NCBI GenBank assembly: GCA_963775695.1
Contig: CAVZJU010000011.1
Coordinates: 248,001-312,000, forward strand
Length of the DNA stretch: 64,000 nucleotides
Reading direction: 5' to 3'
From: DATBLE01 sp963775695
GTDB lineage: Bacteria > Actinomycetota > Thermoleophilia > Gaiellales > Gaiellaceae
Shown here one piece after another: positions 34,979 through 42,996 of the stretch (positions within the stretch are counted from its first letter, which is position 1; each line of letters begins with the position of its first letter). The notes beneath the pieces are model-generated. The model was not told the origin of the DNA, did no database searches, and was given only the letters and a program-made list of their open reading frames with translations. The position numbers and the translations under genes were made by a program.

Positions 34979-35680
34979 TTGGTCATCAGTACCCGGATTC
35001 GCTGGACGATCGCGTTCCTGATCGGGATCGCAACCGTGACCGCGGCCGGTCTGAGTTGGCGCGCCGCCCAGATCGGCAGCACCGCCGCGTACGATGATCG
35101 GCAGGCGATCGGCGAGACGGTCAGCGTGGAGCAGGCGGCGGTCTCGCGCGCCGTCGCTGTGGCCGCGGATGCCCGCGAGTACGTTCGCTACCGGGCAGAC
35201 TACGCGGTCGCGGCGGCTCTCGACCGGGAGGCTGCCAGGCTCGCCGCGGGCGGCGCCGCCCGCCTGGCCGCGGTGTCGCGCGGAGAGGCGGCTGCGCTGC
35301 GGGAGGGGGCGACCCGCCGTGCCGCTCAAGCGGGAGTGTTCGGTCAGTTCACGATCGGCAGCGATCTCCTCCGGCCGACGGCGAAGCCACGTTCCTTCGA
35401 CTACCGGGCGCAGGCGCGCGCGCTCGCGGCGCAACAGTCGGCCGAGCTGACCTCACCCGCCCATCTCGACCCGGGCAGCTGGGCGAGCGCCGCCAGCCAC
35501 ATCCGCAGGCGGATCAAATCGCTCGGACGCCTCGCCTTCCTGATGCTGCTCGCGATACTGCTCTACACCGCGGCCGAGGTCAGCCGGCGGCGCCGGTTTG
35601 CCTTCGTGTTCCTGGGCTGCGGGCTCGCCGTATACCTGACCGGGATGATCATCGCCCTCTCGACGGTGTTCTTCTCGTGA
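34979..35680 (+). CDS. Membrane protein of unknown function (233 aa)
   Basis: A TTG start at 34979 preceded by GAGGAG; no better start is in frame. One membrane segment near residues 8-27, then an extended alanine/arginine-rich extracytoplasmic or coiled-coil-like region (about 30-175), and two C-terminal membrane segments (LAFLMLLAILLYTAAEV and FVFLGCGLAVYLTGMIIALS). The gene overlaps the next one in a GTGA, so the two form an operon and probably a complex. The order (TM, long soluble region, two TMs) is mirrored in the partner's N-terminal part, suggesting related origin. I do not recognise a family. Confidence 0.8.
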   Translation: MVISTRIRWTIAFLIGIATVTAAGLSWRAAQIGSTAAYDDRQAIGETVSVEQAAVSRAVAVAADAREYVRYRADYAVAAALDREAARLAAGGAARLAAVSRGEAAALREGATRRAAQAGVFGQFTIGSDLLRPTAKPRSFDYRAQARALAAQQSAELTSPAHLDPGSWASAASHIRRRIKSLGRLAFLMLLAILLYTAAEVSRRRRFAFVFLGCGLAVYLTGMIIALSTVFFS

Positions 35681-37293
35681 GCCGGCCCGACGACGAGCAG
35701 ACGAAGGCTGTGACCGAGCCGCCTGCGGCCGAGACGGAGAAGGACGGCGACGCGCTGACGCGGAAGATCGCGATCACCCTTGCCGTGATCATCGTGCTCG
35801 GCGGCGGGCTCGCGATCCTCCAGGTGGACGCGAGCTCCTACGAGTCGAACAACGCCCGCGAGACGACGCGCACCGCGGTCCAGGCGTTGCGGGCGAACGT
35901 CCTCGCCGACACGGTCGCCGGGCTCGACCCCGAGCTCGAGTCGGAGCGCGACTTCCTGCCCTTCCGCCGGCCGCTCACCACCGGCGCGCCCAGCCTCGCC
36001 TCCGCAGCGGGCCTGGCCTCTCCGCCGGGGACCGTCGCGGACAGTCTCCACGTCGCTCGGCAGTCGGTCTCCGACCTCGAGGTCGGCTCCGTCCTCCGGC
36101 GCCTGCAGACCGACGGTCAGCGACTCACGCTGAAGCAGCGGGCGCTCGCCACCACGCGCATCACCTGGAACGACCGCTCGACCCAGTACACGACCGTGAT
36201 TGCCGTGCTCGCGATCGCGCTCTTCCTCGTCGGCTTCGGGCTGGTCGCCCAGGGACCGATCCGCGGCGCCGCCTACGCGCTTGGAGTCGGAGTCGCGATC
36301 TTCGCCGTCGTGTGGGGCGTCTGGGTCTACCACCTGCCGATCCCGTCAACGCCGGAGACCGCGATCGACGCCAGCGCCCGCGCTGCCGTCTCGACCGACG
36401 CCGGCGACTACTCCGACGCGATCGCACGGTACGGCGAAGCGCTCCGGGCAGACGGCTCGTTCGCGACCGCGTACTCCGGGCGTGCCCGCGCACGCATGCT
36501 CGGCGCGAACCCCGACTACCGCGAGACGCGGGCGGTCACCGAGCCGAGCGGCGGGGCAATGAACCAGGCCCGGGAGGACGCCCTGCGAGCCTCCAAACTC
36601 GACAGGCGCGACATCCTCAGCGCCTACCTGCTCGCGATCTCGAGCTTCGTCGCCGGCAAGTACGAGGCGGGCAGCGACGCCGTCGACGCCGCGATCGCGC
36701 TGAACGGGAAGGTGCCCGACCTGTGGCTGCTGAAGAGTGCGCTCGAGCTGGGGCGGGGCGACCGGGCCGCCGCCGCCGCCGCACTCGACGAGGCGGTCCG
36801 TCTGATCCGCGGCGCCGGTCCCTCGCAGGCCACCCGGCTGCTCGCCGCCACCTACCTGAGCTACCTCTCCTGGATCGAACGTCACGATCCCGCGCACGCA
36901 ACGGCCGCCCGGGAGCTCGCGAACCGCGTCGTCGCCAGGGAGACGAGCTTCACGCTCGGGCGCACCCTGCCTCCCGCGCCGCCTTCCCGTGGCCGGGTCT
37001 CGGTCGAGGGGCTCAGGTACGCCGCGGGCAGACTGATGCTGCGTCTGCGCTGGGCCGCCCTACCAGCCGGCACGACGCTGAGCGCGATCGGCTACGAGCG
37101 ACCGCTCCGCGGCGGCGCCTGGGCACAGCCGCCCGGTCTCGCCCTCTTCGCGACGGTCGCCGGGAGCGGCTCGAGGAACATCAGCGTCCCGCTGACCCGC
37201 ACCTGCAAACCGACCCGTGTCCGCGTGGACGTCTACCTGAACGGCGCGCCGGCCCTGACGCGCTCCGGGCCCGGCGCCGCACCGACCTGCTGA
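35677..37293 (+). CDS. Membrane-anchored TPR-like protein (538 aa)
   Basis: A GTG start overlaps the previous stop. Residues about 30-48 form a membrane segment (KIAITLAVIIVLGGGLAIL), then a soluble part with ESNNARETTRTAVQALRANV, two more membrane segments at about 168-212 (IAVLAIALFLVGFGLVA and ALGVGVAIFAVVWGVWVYHL), and then a tetratricopeptide-type domain (about 228-410: GDYSDAIARYGEALRADGSF, ATAYSGRARARMLGANPDYR, KYEAGSDAVDAAIALNGKVP). The C-terminus (about 440-538) is beta-rich and ends in CKPTRVRVDVYLNG. Probably an envelope scaffold; function unknown. Confidence 0.85.
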   Translation: MSRPDDEQTKAVTEPPAAETEKDGDALTRKIAITLAVIIVLGGGLAILQVDASSYESNNARETTRTAVQALRANVLADTVAGLDPELESERDFLPFRRPLTTGAPSLASAAGLASPPGTVADSLHVARQSVSDLEVGSVLRRLQTDGQRLTLKQRALATTRITWNDRSTQYTTVIAVLAIALFLVGFGLVAQGPIRGAAYALGVGVAIFAVVWGVWVYHLPIPSTPETAIDASARAAVSTDAGDYSDAIARYGEALRADGSFATAYSGRARARMLGANPDYRETRAVTEPSGGAMNQAREDALRASKLDRRDILSAYLLAISSFVAGKYEAGSDAVDAAIALNGKVPDLWLLKSALELGRGDRAAAAAALDEAVRLIRGAGPSQATRLLAATYLSYLSWIERHDPAHATAARELANRVVARETSFTLGRTLPPAPPSRGRVSVEGLRYAAGRLMLRLRWAALPAGTTLSAIGYERPLRGGAWAQPPGLALFATVAGSGSRNISVPLTRTCKPTRVRVDVYLNGAPALTRSGPGAAPTC

Positions 37294-37445
37294 GAGCGGC
37301 CACCTCGATAGCCACCGGCTGCCAGCGTGGAATCCCCCGACCGATGAGCCTCTTCTCGGGCCAGGAGGCGTCGGGGGTCGGCCGCTGCCGACAACCTCTT
37401 CGGGGGTTAGTTCCAGGCCAGGCCGGCGGGGGACAGTCGGGGGAC

Positions 37446-37472
37446 GGGTGAGGGCCGGTCTGGCCCCCACCC
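37446..37472. terminator. Hairpin between convergent genes
   Basis: GGGTG-A-GGGCC pairs with GGCCC-C-CACCC (10 of 11 bp) around a 5-base loop between the ends of the TPR gene and the Ig-repeat gene. No U-tract, so termination is only suggested by position. Confidence 0.4.
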
Positions 37473-37483
37473 CTGCTTACCCT

Positions 37484-38632
37484 CTACGAGTGGAGGGAGA
37501 CCCTGATCGAGACGAGGCGGCGGGTGGAGATTCCGCCGAGCAGGCTCTCGCCTGATTTACGCGCACGGACGAACATCGCGATCAACTGCTGCTTCCCGCT
37601 GACCGGAAAGCCGGAGAGGCGCTGGAAGCGAAGTTCCGCCCAGCCGTCAGCACCGGTGCGCTGCTCGCTGGGGATCGCGAACTGGTTGTAGGGCGTCGCC
37701 GTGGCGTAGACGAGTGCGCCCTGAACCGGCCCGCCGCAGGTCGATGTGACGTGGAAGCGGACGATCAGCGTCCGGGTTCCGGCGGTTGTCACCTGCGGGC
37801 TCGACTGGAGCGTGTCAACCAGCAGTCTGGCCGGCGGTGAGATCGAGCCGGCCTGGTCAGCCCCGTCGCTGGGAGGACAGCCGTTGCCGCCCCCGGATGG
37901 CTTCGGAGGTGGCGCGGCTGCCGCGACGACGCCGGTGGGAACCGAGGTTGCGGTTGTCGAGCCGCCGCTGTTGGTCGCAATTACTCGGAAGCGCAGTGTA
38001 TTGCCGGCGTCGACTGAAGCGAGGATGTACTTCGTCGAGTTCGCGCCGCCGATTGCCGAACAGCTGCCGCCGATCTTGTCGCACCGAAGCCAGGCATAGG
38101 CCCAGCTGCTCGGGTCATGAGTCCATGACCCTCTATCCGCGGAAAGCACTTTGCCCTGCTGGGCCGTTCCGGAGATCGTCGGCGGCTTGGTATTCACCGG
38201 CAGATCGGACGTCGCCGCCACGACCACGCCTGTCGGAATCGAGGTCGCCGTCGTCGTGCTGTCTGCGTTCTTGGCCTTGACCTGGAAGCGCAGCGTGTTG
38301 CCCACGTCGACCGACTTCAAGGTGTACTTCCTGGAGTCGGCGCCACCGATCGTTGAGCAGCTGCCTCCGTTTCGGTCGCATCGCAGCCAGGCGTAGTCAT
38401 AGCTCGTCGGATTGTTCGACCAGTTGCCGCGGTCCCCGGTGAGCATCTTCTTTTCTTGCGCTGTGCCGGAGATCGTCGGCGGATAGGTATTCGCTGGGGC
38501 CGTCGTGCCCGCGGCTGATCCTGTCCCGACAAAGACGACGAGCAGAGCCAGTAGCGCCGTCAGACCCAACGCACCCAGCACCTTGCGCCTACGGAAGAAC
38601 GCTCGTCGTGTCCTTCTCCTGTAGTACTGCAT
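37484..38632 (-). CDS. Secreted Ig-like repeat protein (2 repeats) with conserved C-terminal domain
   Basis: 382 residues. The N-terminus is arginine-rich followed by a membrane segment (LGALGLTALLALLVVFVGTG, about 19-38), i.e. a signal peptide. Two repeats of about 90 residues follow, each with the order N-T-x-PPTISGTAQ, GxW, YAWLRCD, GGSCS and VGNTLRF. A proline/glycine linker then leads to a C-terminal domain (about 255-382) with ARLLVDTLQSSP, CGGPVQGALVYATATPYNQF and LLGGISTRRLVS. The latter domain is shared with the proteins at 40197 and 47293. Probably a cell-surface protein; the pair of cysteines in each repeat may form disulfides. The promoter faces the MarR operon. Confidence 0.9.
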   Translation of the reverse strand: MQYYRRRTRRAFFRRRKVLGALGLTALLALLVVFVGTGSAAGTTAPANTYPPTISGTAQEKKMLTGDRGNWSNNPTSYDYAWLRCDRNGGSCSTIGGADSRKYTLKSVDVGNTLRFQVKAKNADSTTTATSIPTGVVVAATSDLPVNTKPPTISGTAQQGKVLSADRGSWTHDPSSWAYAWLRCDKIGGSCSAIGGANSTKYILASVDAGNTLRFRVIATNSGGSTTATSVPTGVVAAAAPPPKPSGGGNGCPPSDGADQAGSISPPARLLVDTLQSSPQVTTAGTRTLIVRFHVTSTCGGPVQGALVYATATPYNQFAIPSEQRTGADGWAELRFQRLSGFPVSGKQQLIAMFVRARKSGESLLGGISTRRLVSIRVSLHS

Positions 38633-38708
38633 TCGTACAACACCCCTTTCTGGGTAGTGGCAACCTCTCCACTCCTCCGGGTGTTGCTGCCCGCCCCATG
38701 GTGTTTAA

Positions 38709-38721
38709 ATCATGTCATGAT
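38709..38721. promoter_or_regulatory. Perfect palindrome in the divergent region (candidate MarR operator 1)
   Basis: ATCATG-T-CATGAT, 77 bases upstream of the Ig-repeat gene start. Shares the ATCAT/ATGAT half-site with the palindrome at 38789. Confidence 0.55.
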
Positions 38722-38788
38722 GTAATTCTTACATCCTTGGCCCTGGCTTCCGAAGTCGTCCGAACTCCCGCCAAGGATACTGGGATCT

Positions 38789-38805
38789 ACATCATGATAT
38801 GATGT
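38789..38805. promoter_or_regulatory. Perfect palindrome ACATCAT-GAT-ATGATGT (candidate MarR operator 2)
   Basis: A 17-base palindrome with 7-base arms, 34 bases before the start of the first MarR-operon gene. A TATGAT -10-like box (38798-38803) lies within it, so binding would block that promoter, fitting MarR autorepression. Confidence 0.65.
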
Positions 38806-38838
38806 TGTTACGTCAGGCGGGCGAGAGGGGGTACGGGA

Positions 38839-39114
38839 ATGTCATCAGGCCCGCTGGCAAAGACACCGTTCTATTTCCTCGACTCATGCTTGGATCGTGA
38901 GGCTGAGGTGGCCGCATACCTTCGGCGGGAGCATCGGCGCGGGCGCCCCATCGGAGCGGTTCTGGCCGATGCTTACGTACGGTGTCGCGGCCGCCACGGG
39001 GTGTTGCGGGCCGTGCTCAGACGGCCGGCGCTGATCCGCGCGCTCGGGGATGACGTCGCGGAGGCGATCCGGCGCGACCAGACGGCGCTGATGCGACCGT
39101 CGAGCGATCGGTGA
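38839..39114 (+). CDS. Small hypothetical protein upstream of marR (91 aa)
   Basis: Begins with an ATG at 38839 (SSGPLAKTPFYFLDSCLDRE) and continues AEVAAYLRREHRRGRPIGAV and LADAYVRCRGRHGVLRAVLR. Mostly helical, basic, about ten arginines in the middle third. Its stop overlaps the GTG of the MarR gene, so the two are co-translated. I do not recognise a family. It may be a DNA- or RNA-binding accessory or an effector-sensing partner of the regulator; this is speculation. Confidence 0.65.
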   Translation: MSSGPLAKTPFYFLDSCLDREAEVAAYLRREHRRGRPIGAVLADAYVRCRGRHGVLRAVLRRPALIRALGDDVAEAIRRDQTALMRPSSDR

Positions 39115-39551
39115 CTGCCGACCCCTACGGTCGGCCCGCGGAAGTCGCGGAGCGAGACCTCGCCCGCGTGGCGGCGTTCCGTTCGGAACTTCGCGGCTTT
39201 CTGCAGAGAACCGAGGACGTCACAGACGAGGCTGGTCTGACCCCGCAACGCTACGACTTGCTGCTGATGATCAGCTGGACGGGCGCGGACGAAGGTGTCC
39301 GGCTAACCGACCTCTGCGGCCTTCTCCACATGCAACAGCCGGCCGTGACCGAGTTGGTCAAGCGAGCGGAGCAAGCAAAGCTCGTGAAGCGGCGAGCCTC
39401 ACCCCACGACCGTCGAGCGTCCCTGCTGAGGTTGACGGCCGAGGGCGAGCGACGGCTCATGAGGGCGGTAGACGCACTTCGAGACGATCGCGACAGACTT
39501 GCCGTGGCGCTCGTCGAACTGAAGCGGCGTCTCGAGTCGGCCGACCGCTGA
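39111..39551 (+). CDS. MarR-family transcriptional regulator
   Basis: 146 residues. The GTG start is fixed by the GTGA overlap. Winged-helix features: LTPQRYDLLLMISWTG, LTDLCGLLHMQQPAVTELVK (recognition helix) and the wing RRASPHDRRASLLRLTAEGE. Typical length for MarR. Likely binds the two palindromes upstream of its operon and so may also control the divergent Ig-repeat gene. Confidence 0.95.
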   Translation: MTADPYGRPAEVAERDLARVAAFRSELRGFLQRTEDVTDEAGLTPQRYDLLLMISWTGADEGVRLTDLCGLLHMQQPAVTELVKRAEQAKLVKRRASPHDRRASLLRLTAEGERRLMRAVDALRDDRDRLAVALVELKRRLESADR

Positions 39552-39562
39552 GCTGGTGCCCC

Positions 39563-40177
39563 GTGCAAACCTGCTCCAGGAAACGAGTTCGGCTGTGCCT
39601 GGGACCAGCCTGCGCTGCTCTCGTGCTCGCCGGATGCGGCGGCGGCACCGATAGAACAGCCGGCCCGGATGCATCGCAGTTCGCGGGTACCTCGGCAGCA
39701 GGTGTAAAGCCCTGGACTTTGTCCTTCGCGACCAGGACGGCCGAAAGGTGAGCCTATTGGCCGAGCGGGGTCGGTTCGTCTTGCTGACGTTTCTCTACAC
39801 CCACTGCCGAGACGTCTGTCCGCTGATCGCCGCGCAACTGAACCAAGCGCTCTCGCGACTCGAAGGTGCCCGCTCCCGAGTACGCGTGCTGGCCGTCAGC
39901 GTCGACCCGAAAGGTGACACGCCTGCGGCCGTCCGGCGTTTCATCCGAGCGCATCATCTGCTGCCCGAATTCCGCTACCTAACAGGAAGCCGGACCCAGC
40001 TTGCTCAGATCTGGCACGACTACCACGTCGCTGCAACACCACTGTCGGACGTTCAGATCGATCACAGCGCCTACGAGCTGCTGCTCCAATCCGAACGGCA
40101 AACCCGAGGTCATTTACACCTCCACGGTAAAGGCGGGGGAGGTCGTTCACGACCTGCGCGTGCTCGGTCTGAAGTAG
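39563..40177 (+). pseudogene. SCO1/SenC-like lipoprotein, two frameshifts
   Basis: A GTG start leads to a lipoprotein signal (LGPACAALVLAGCGGG). Near 39710 the frame shifts by one base to FVLRDQDGRKVSLLAERGRF and LLTFLYTHCRDVCPLIAAQL. This holds the Cys of a C-x3-C metal motif (CRDVC). It continues VLAVSVDPKGDTPAAVRRFI and a histidine in IDHSAYELLL. Near 40090 a second single-base shift leads to NPNGKPEVIYTSTVKAGEVV and a stop at 40175-40177. Repaired, it would be a normal SCO1-like copper chaperone of about 204 residues. Follows the MarR gene by 11 bases. Confidence 0.8.
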
Positions 40178-40196
40178 TGGGCACGGAGCCCTCGGG

Positions 40197-42518
40197 TCAG
40201 CCGAGCCTGACCGGTACAGACACGAGCCGACGGGTCGAGATCCCGCCCAGCACGTTGTCGCCCGGCTTTCGCGCCCGTACGAAGATCGCGATCAGCTGCT
40301 GGCGGCGGCCGACCGGAAAACCTCGCAGCCGCCGGAAGACGAGCGTCGCCCAGCCGTCCGCACCGGTGGTGGCCTCCGGTGGAATCGCGAACTGGTTGTA
40401 CGGAGTGGCGGTCGCGTAGACGAGCGCGCCCTGCACAGGCCCGCCGCACGTCGAGGTGATGTGGAAGCGCACGACCAGGGTGGATGTCCCGCTGGCGACG
40501 ACCCGCGGGGCGCTCTGGAGCGTGTCGACGAGCAGCCGCGCAGGAGCGGTCATGGTCGCGACGTTGGCAACCTGGTTCACGCTTGGCCGGGGCGGGCAGC
40601 CGGTCAGGGGCGGCGGCGGCGGCGTGCCTGCCTTCTGGATCGCGGCGCTGGGAACCGAGGTTGCGGTCGTGCTCCCCTCCGAGTTGCTCGCGGTCACCCG
40701 GAAACGGACGGTATTCCCGACATCTGTGGAGGTGAGCGTGTAGCTCGTGCTGTGGGCGCCGCCGATCGCGGCACAGCTGCCGCCGTTGCGATCGCAGCGA
40801 AGCCAGGCGGAGTCGAAGTCGGTCGGGCTGTGCGTCCAGTTGCCGCGGTTACCCGTCAGCGTCTTTCCTTCCTGGGGAATACCCGAGACCGTCGACGGAG
40901 AAGTGTTTTCGGGCCTCGCGGCGGCCCTCACGACTCCGGTTGGGGCCGAGGTGGCAGTCGTCGACCCGGCTGAGTTCTTCGCGTTGACCCGTAAGCGGAT
41001 CGTGCGGCCGACGTCAGCCTCCTTCAGCGTGTACGTAGTCGAGTGAACGCCGCTGATTCCGTCGCAGTCATCGCCCTTCTTGTTGCAGCGCCGCCAGGTG
41101 TAGTCGTAACCAGTCGGGCTGTTGCTCCAGGTTCCCGCATTGCCCGTAAGCGCCTTCCCGTCCTGAGCAGTTCCGGCAATCATCGGCGGAGAGGTGTTCG
41201 CTGGCTGCGACGCCTTCGGCGCCGGGCCGGCGACGACCGCAGTGGGGGCCGAGAGGACGGTCGTGCTGCCGCCGGAGTTCTTCGCCGTGACCTTGAAGCG
41301 AAGCCGGTGCCCGACGTCGGTCGACGCGAGCGAGTAGGTCGTTCCGTTGGCACCACCGATGCCGTTGCAGTGGGCGCCCGACGCGTCGCAACGAGTCCAC
41401 GAGTACTCATAGCGGGTGGGGTTATTCGTCCAGTCTCCCGAGTCGGCTTTGAGCGTCAGCCCCTGCTGCGAGCTGCCCGAGATGGTCGGGAGAGTGGTGT
41501 TCTGCGGTCGCTCCGGGACGGGCTTCGCGGCGGCGGTGACAACAGCAGTCGGCGCCGAGAGCGCGGTCGCCGTCCCCCCAGCGTTCGTCGCGGCGACGCT
41601 GAGGCGGATCGTGCGCCCAATGTCGGAGCGTGTCAGCGTGTACGTGGTTCCGCGCGCGCTGCCGATGCCGCCGCAGTGGTTGCCCTTCTTGTTGCACCGC
41701 TGCCAGCTGTAGCCGTAGCCGCTCGGGCTGTTGCTCCAGGTTCCTCGGCTTCCGGTCAGCGTCTTCGCTTCCTGGGCAGTTCCGGAGATCGTCGGCGGGG
41801 ACGTGTTCGCCGGCTTGCTGGGGCGTGTGACCACCGAGGACGAGTCTGAGAGGGAGGCGCTGGGACCGGCTGCGTTCGTCGCCGTCACGAGCACGCGGAA
41901 GGCGTGATTCGCGTCGCCCGTGGACAGCTTGTAGGTCTGCATCCGGACCGACGTCTCGATGCAGGCGCCGCCGCCGGCGTCGCAGCGGCGCCAGCGGTAC
42001 GAGACGGCGATCGGAGTCGCTCCTGTCCACGTCCCTGGGCCGGCCGTGAGGATCTGGCCCGGCGCTGTCGCGCCAGTGATCACAGGCAGCACCATGTTGT
42101 GGGGCGCCTGAGCGGGAAGCGGTGCGAAAACAGCAGTCGGCGCCGAGACGCCTGAGGCTGCGCCGTCCTTGTTGCGGGCCGTCACGATGACGCGCAGTGA
42201 GTGGGCGACGTCGGTGCTGCGCGCGGTGTAGATCTGATCCGTTGCCCTGGGAACGTCGACGCAGCCGGTTCCGTCTGCGAGGCAGCGGAGCCACTGGTAC
42301 GAGTACGCAACGGTCGAGCGGCTCTTCCACAGGCCGCGATCCGCTGTCAGCGTGCTTCCCTCGGATGTATTGCCGCGAACGGCCGGGGGTGACTGGTTCT
42401 GCGGAACGGCCTGATCCGCCGCGGTGCTCGATGCCGTCACGACGCCGACGACGATTCCAAGAGCGAGAATGGCGCACAGCCCCGTCCTTTGAGCCCGAGT
42501 GAGAACCTTGCCACTCAT
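40197..42518 (-). CDS. Secreted Ig-like repeat protein (6 repeats) with conserved C-terminal domain
   Basis: 773 residues from the ATG at 42518 (a TTG three codons upstream is possible). A signal peptide (GLCAILALGIVVGVVTASSTA) is followed by six repeats of 88-92 residues. Repeats 3-6 are the most alike, with NTSPPTISG, GTWSNSP(T/S)GY, W-R-CN, (G)TTYTL, DVGRTIRL and SAPTAVV. Each has a Cys pair. The C-terminal domain (about 645-773) again reads ARLLVDTLQSAP, CGGPVQGALVYATATPYNQF, GADGWATLVF and NVLGGISTRRLVS. No transmembrane anchor or sortase motif. Convergent with the SCO1 remnant and 10 bases after the STAS gene end on the same strand. Confidence 0.9.
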   Translation of the reverse strand: MSGKVLTRAQRTGLCAILALGIVVGVVTASSTAADQAVPQNQSPPAVRGNTSEGSTLTADRGLWKSRSTVAYSYQWLRCLADGTGCVDVPRATDQIYTARSTDVAHSLRVIVTARNKDGAASGVSAPTAVFAPLPAQAPHNMVLPVITGATAPGQILTAGPGTWTGATPIAVSYRWRRCDAGGGACIETSVRMQTYKLSTGDANHAFRVLVTATNAAGPSASLSDSSSVVTRPSKPANTSPPTISGTAQEAKTLTGSRGTWSNSPSGYGYSWQRCNKKGNHCGGIGSARGTTYTLTRSDIGRTIRLSVAATNAGGTATALSAPTAVVTAAAKPVPERPQNTTLPTISGSSQQGLTLKADSGDWTNNPTRYEYSWTRCDASGAHCNGIGGANGTTYSLASTDVGHRLRFKVTAKNSGGSTTVLSAPTAVVAGPAPKASQPANTSPPMIAGTAQDGKALTGNAGTWSNSPTGYDYTWRRCNKKGDDCDGISGVHSTTYTLKEADVGRTIRLRVNAKNSAGSTTATSAPTGVVRAAARPENTSPSTVSGIPQEGKTLTGNRGNWTHSPTDFDSAWLRCDRNGGSCAAIGGAHSTSYTLTSTDVGNTVRFRVTASNSEGSTTATSVPSAAIQKAGTPPPPPLTGCPPRPSVNQVANVATMTAPARLLVDTLQSAPRVVASGTSTLVVRFHITSTCGGPVQGALVYATATPYNQFAIPPEATTGADGWATLVFRRLRGFPVGRRQQLIAIFVRARKPGDNVLGGISTRRLVSVPVRLG

Positions 42519-42528
42519 TTCATTCAAC

Positions 42529-42996
42529 TCACTTCGGGTTGACGGTCTGGACGACGTGAAAGGCCCGATCGAGTCCCGTCAGCTCGAGCAACCGCAGCGT
42601 CTTGCCTGCGGCGCCGGCGAGAACCAGATCGCCATGGCGCCGCCGGGCGCCTTTCTGCGCCAGTACGAGGGCTGCGAGGGCGGCGGAATCGGCCAGCTCT
42701 ACCATGCTCAGATCCACGAGCACGACTTCCCCGGTCGCAACCAGCCGCGACAACGCCTGCGCGAGCTCATTGGCCGTCGACACGTCGATCCGGCCTTGTA
42801 GCTCGACGATCGTCCGGCCTTCGGATTGCCTCGTGCGGAGCACGAAGCATCGCGTGTCGCTGACGAGCGGCGACATCTCGCTTTCACCGGGGTTCCGAGG
42901 CATGACCGTCAAATCGATGCCCCCATCCGTAGAGGAGTCGGCAGGCACGGCTCGGTCGAGCATGAGCCCCTTCTCACGGCTCTCGTCAGGATTCAT
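42529..42996 (-). CDS. STAS-domain anti-anti-sigma factor-like protein
   Basis: 155 residues from an ATG at 42996; an ATG at 42963 is an alternative. The STAS core is in the C-terminal 100 residues: VELQGRIDVSTANELAQALS, VVLVDLSMVELADSAALAAL and KTLRLLELTGLDRAFHVV. The serine in ADSAAL occupies the usual phosphorylated position. Such proteins bind anti-sigma kinases. The first 50 residues are polar and variable. It overlaps the end of the GCS2 gene by 11 bases (if 42996 is used) and precedes the six-repeat Ig protein, suggesting one transcript. Confidence 0.85.
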   Translation of the reverse strand: MNPDESREKGLMLDRAVPADSSTDGGIDLTVMPRNPGESEMSPLVSDTRCFVLRTRQSEGRTIVELQGRIDVSTANELAQALSRLVATGEVVLVDLSMVELADSAALAALVLAQKGARRRHGDLVLAGAAGKTLRLLELTGLDRAFHVVQTVNPK

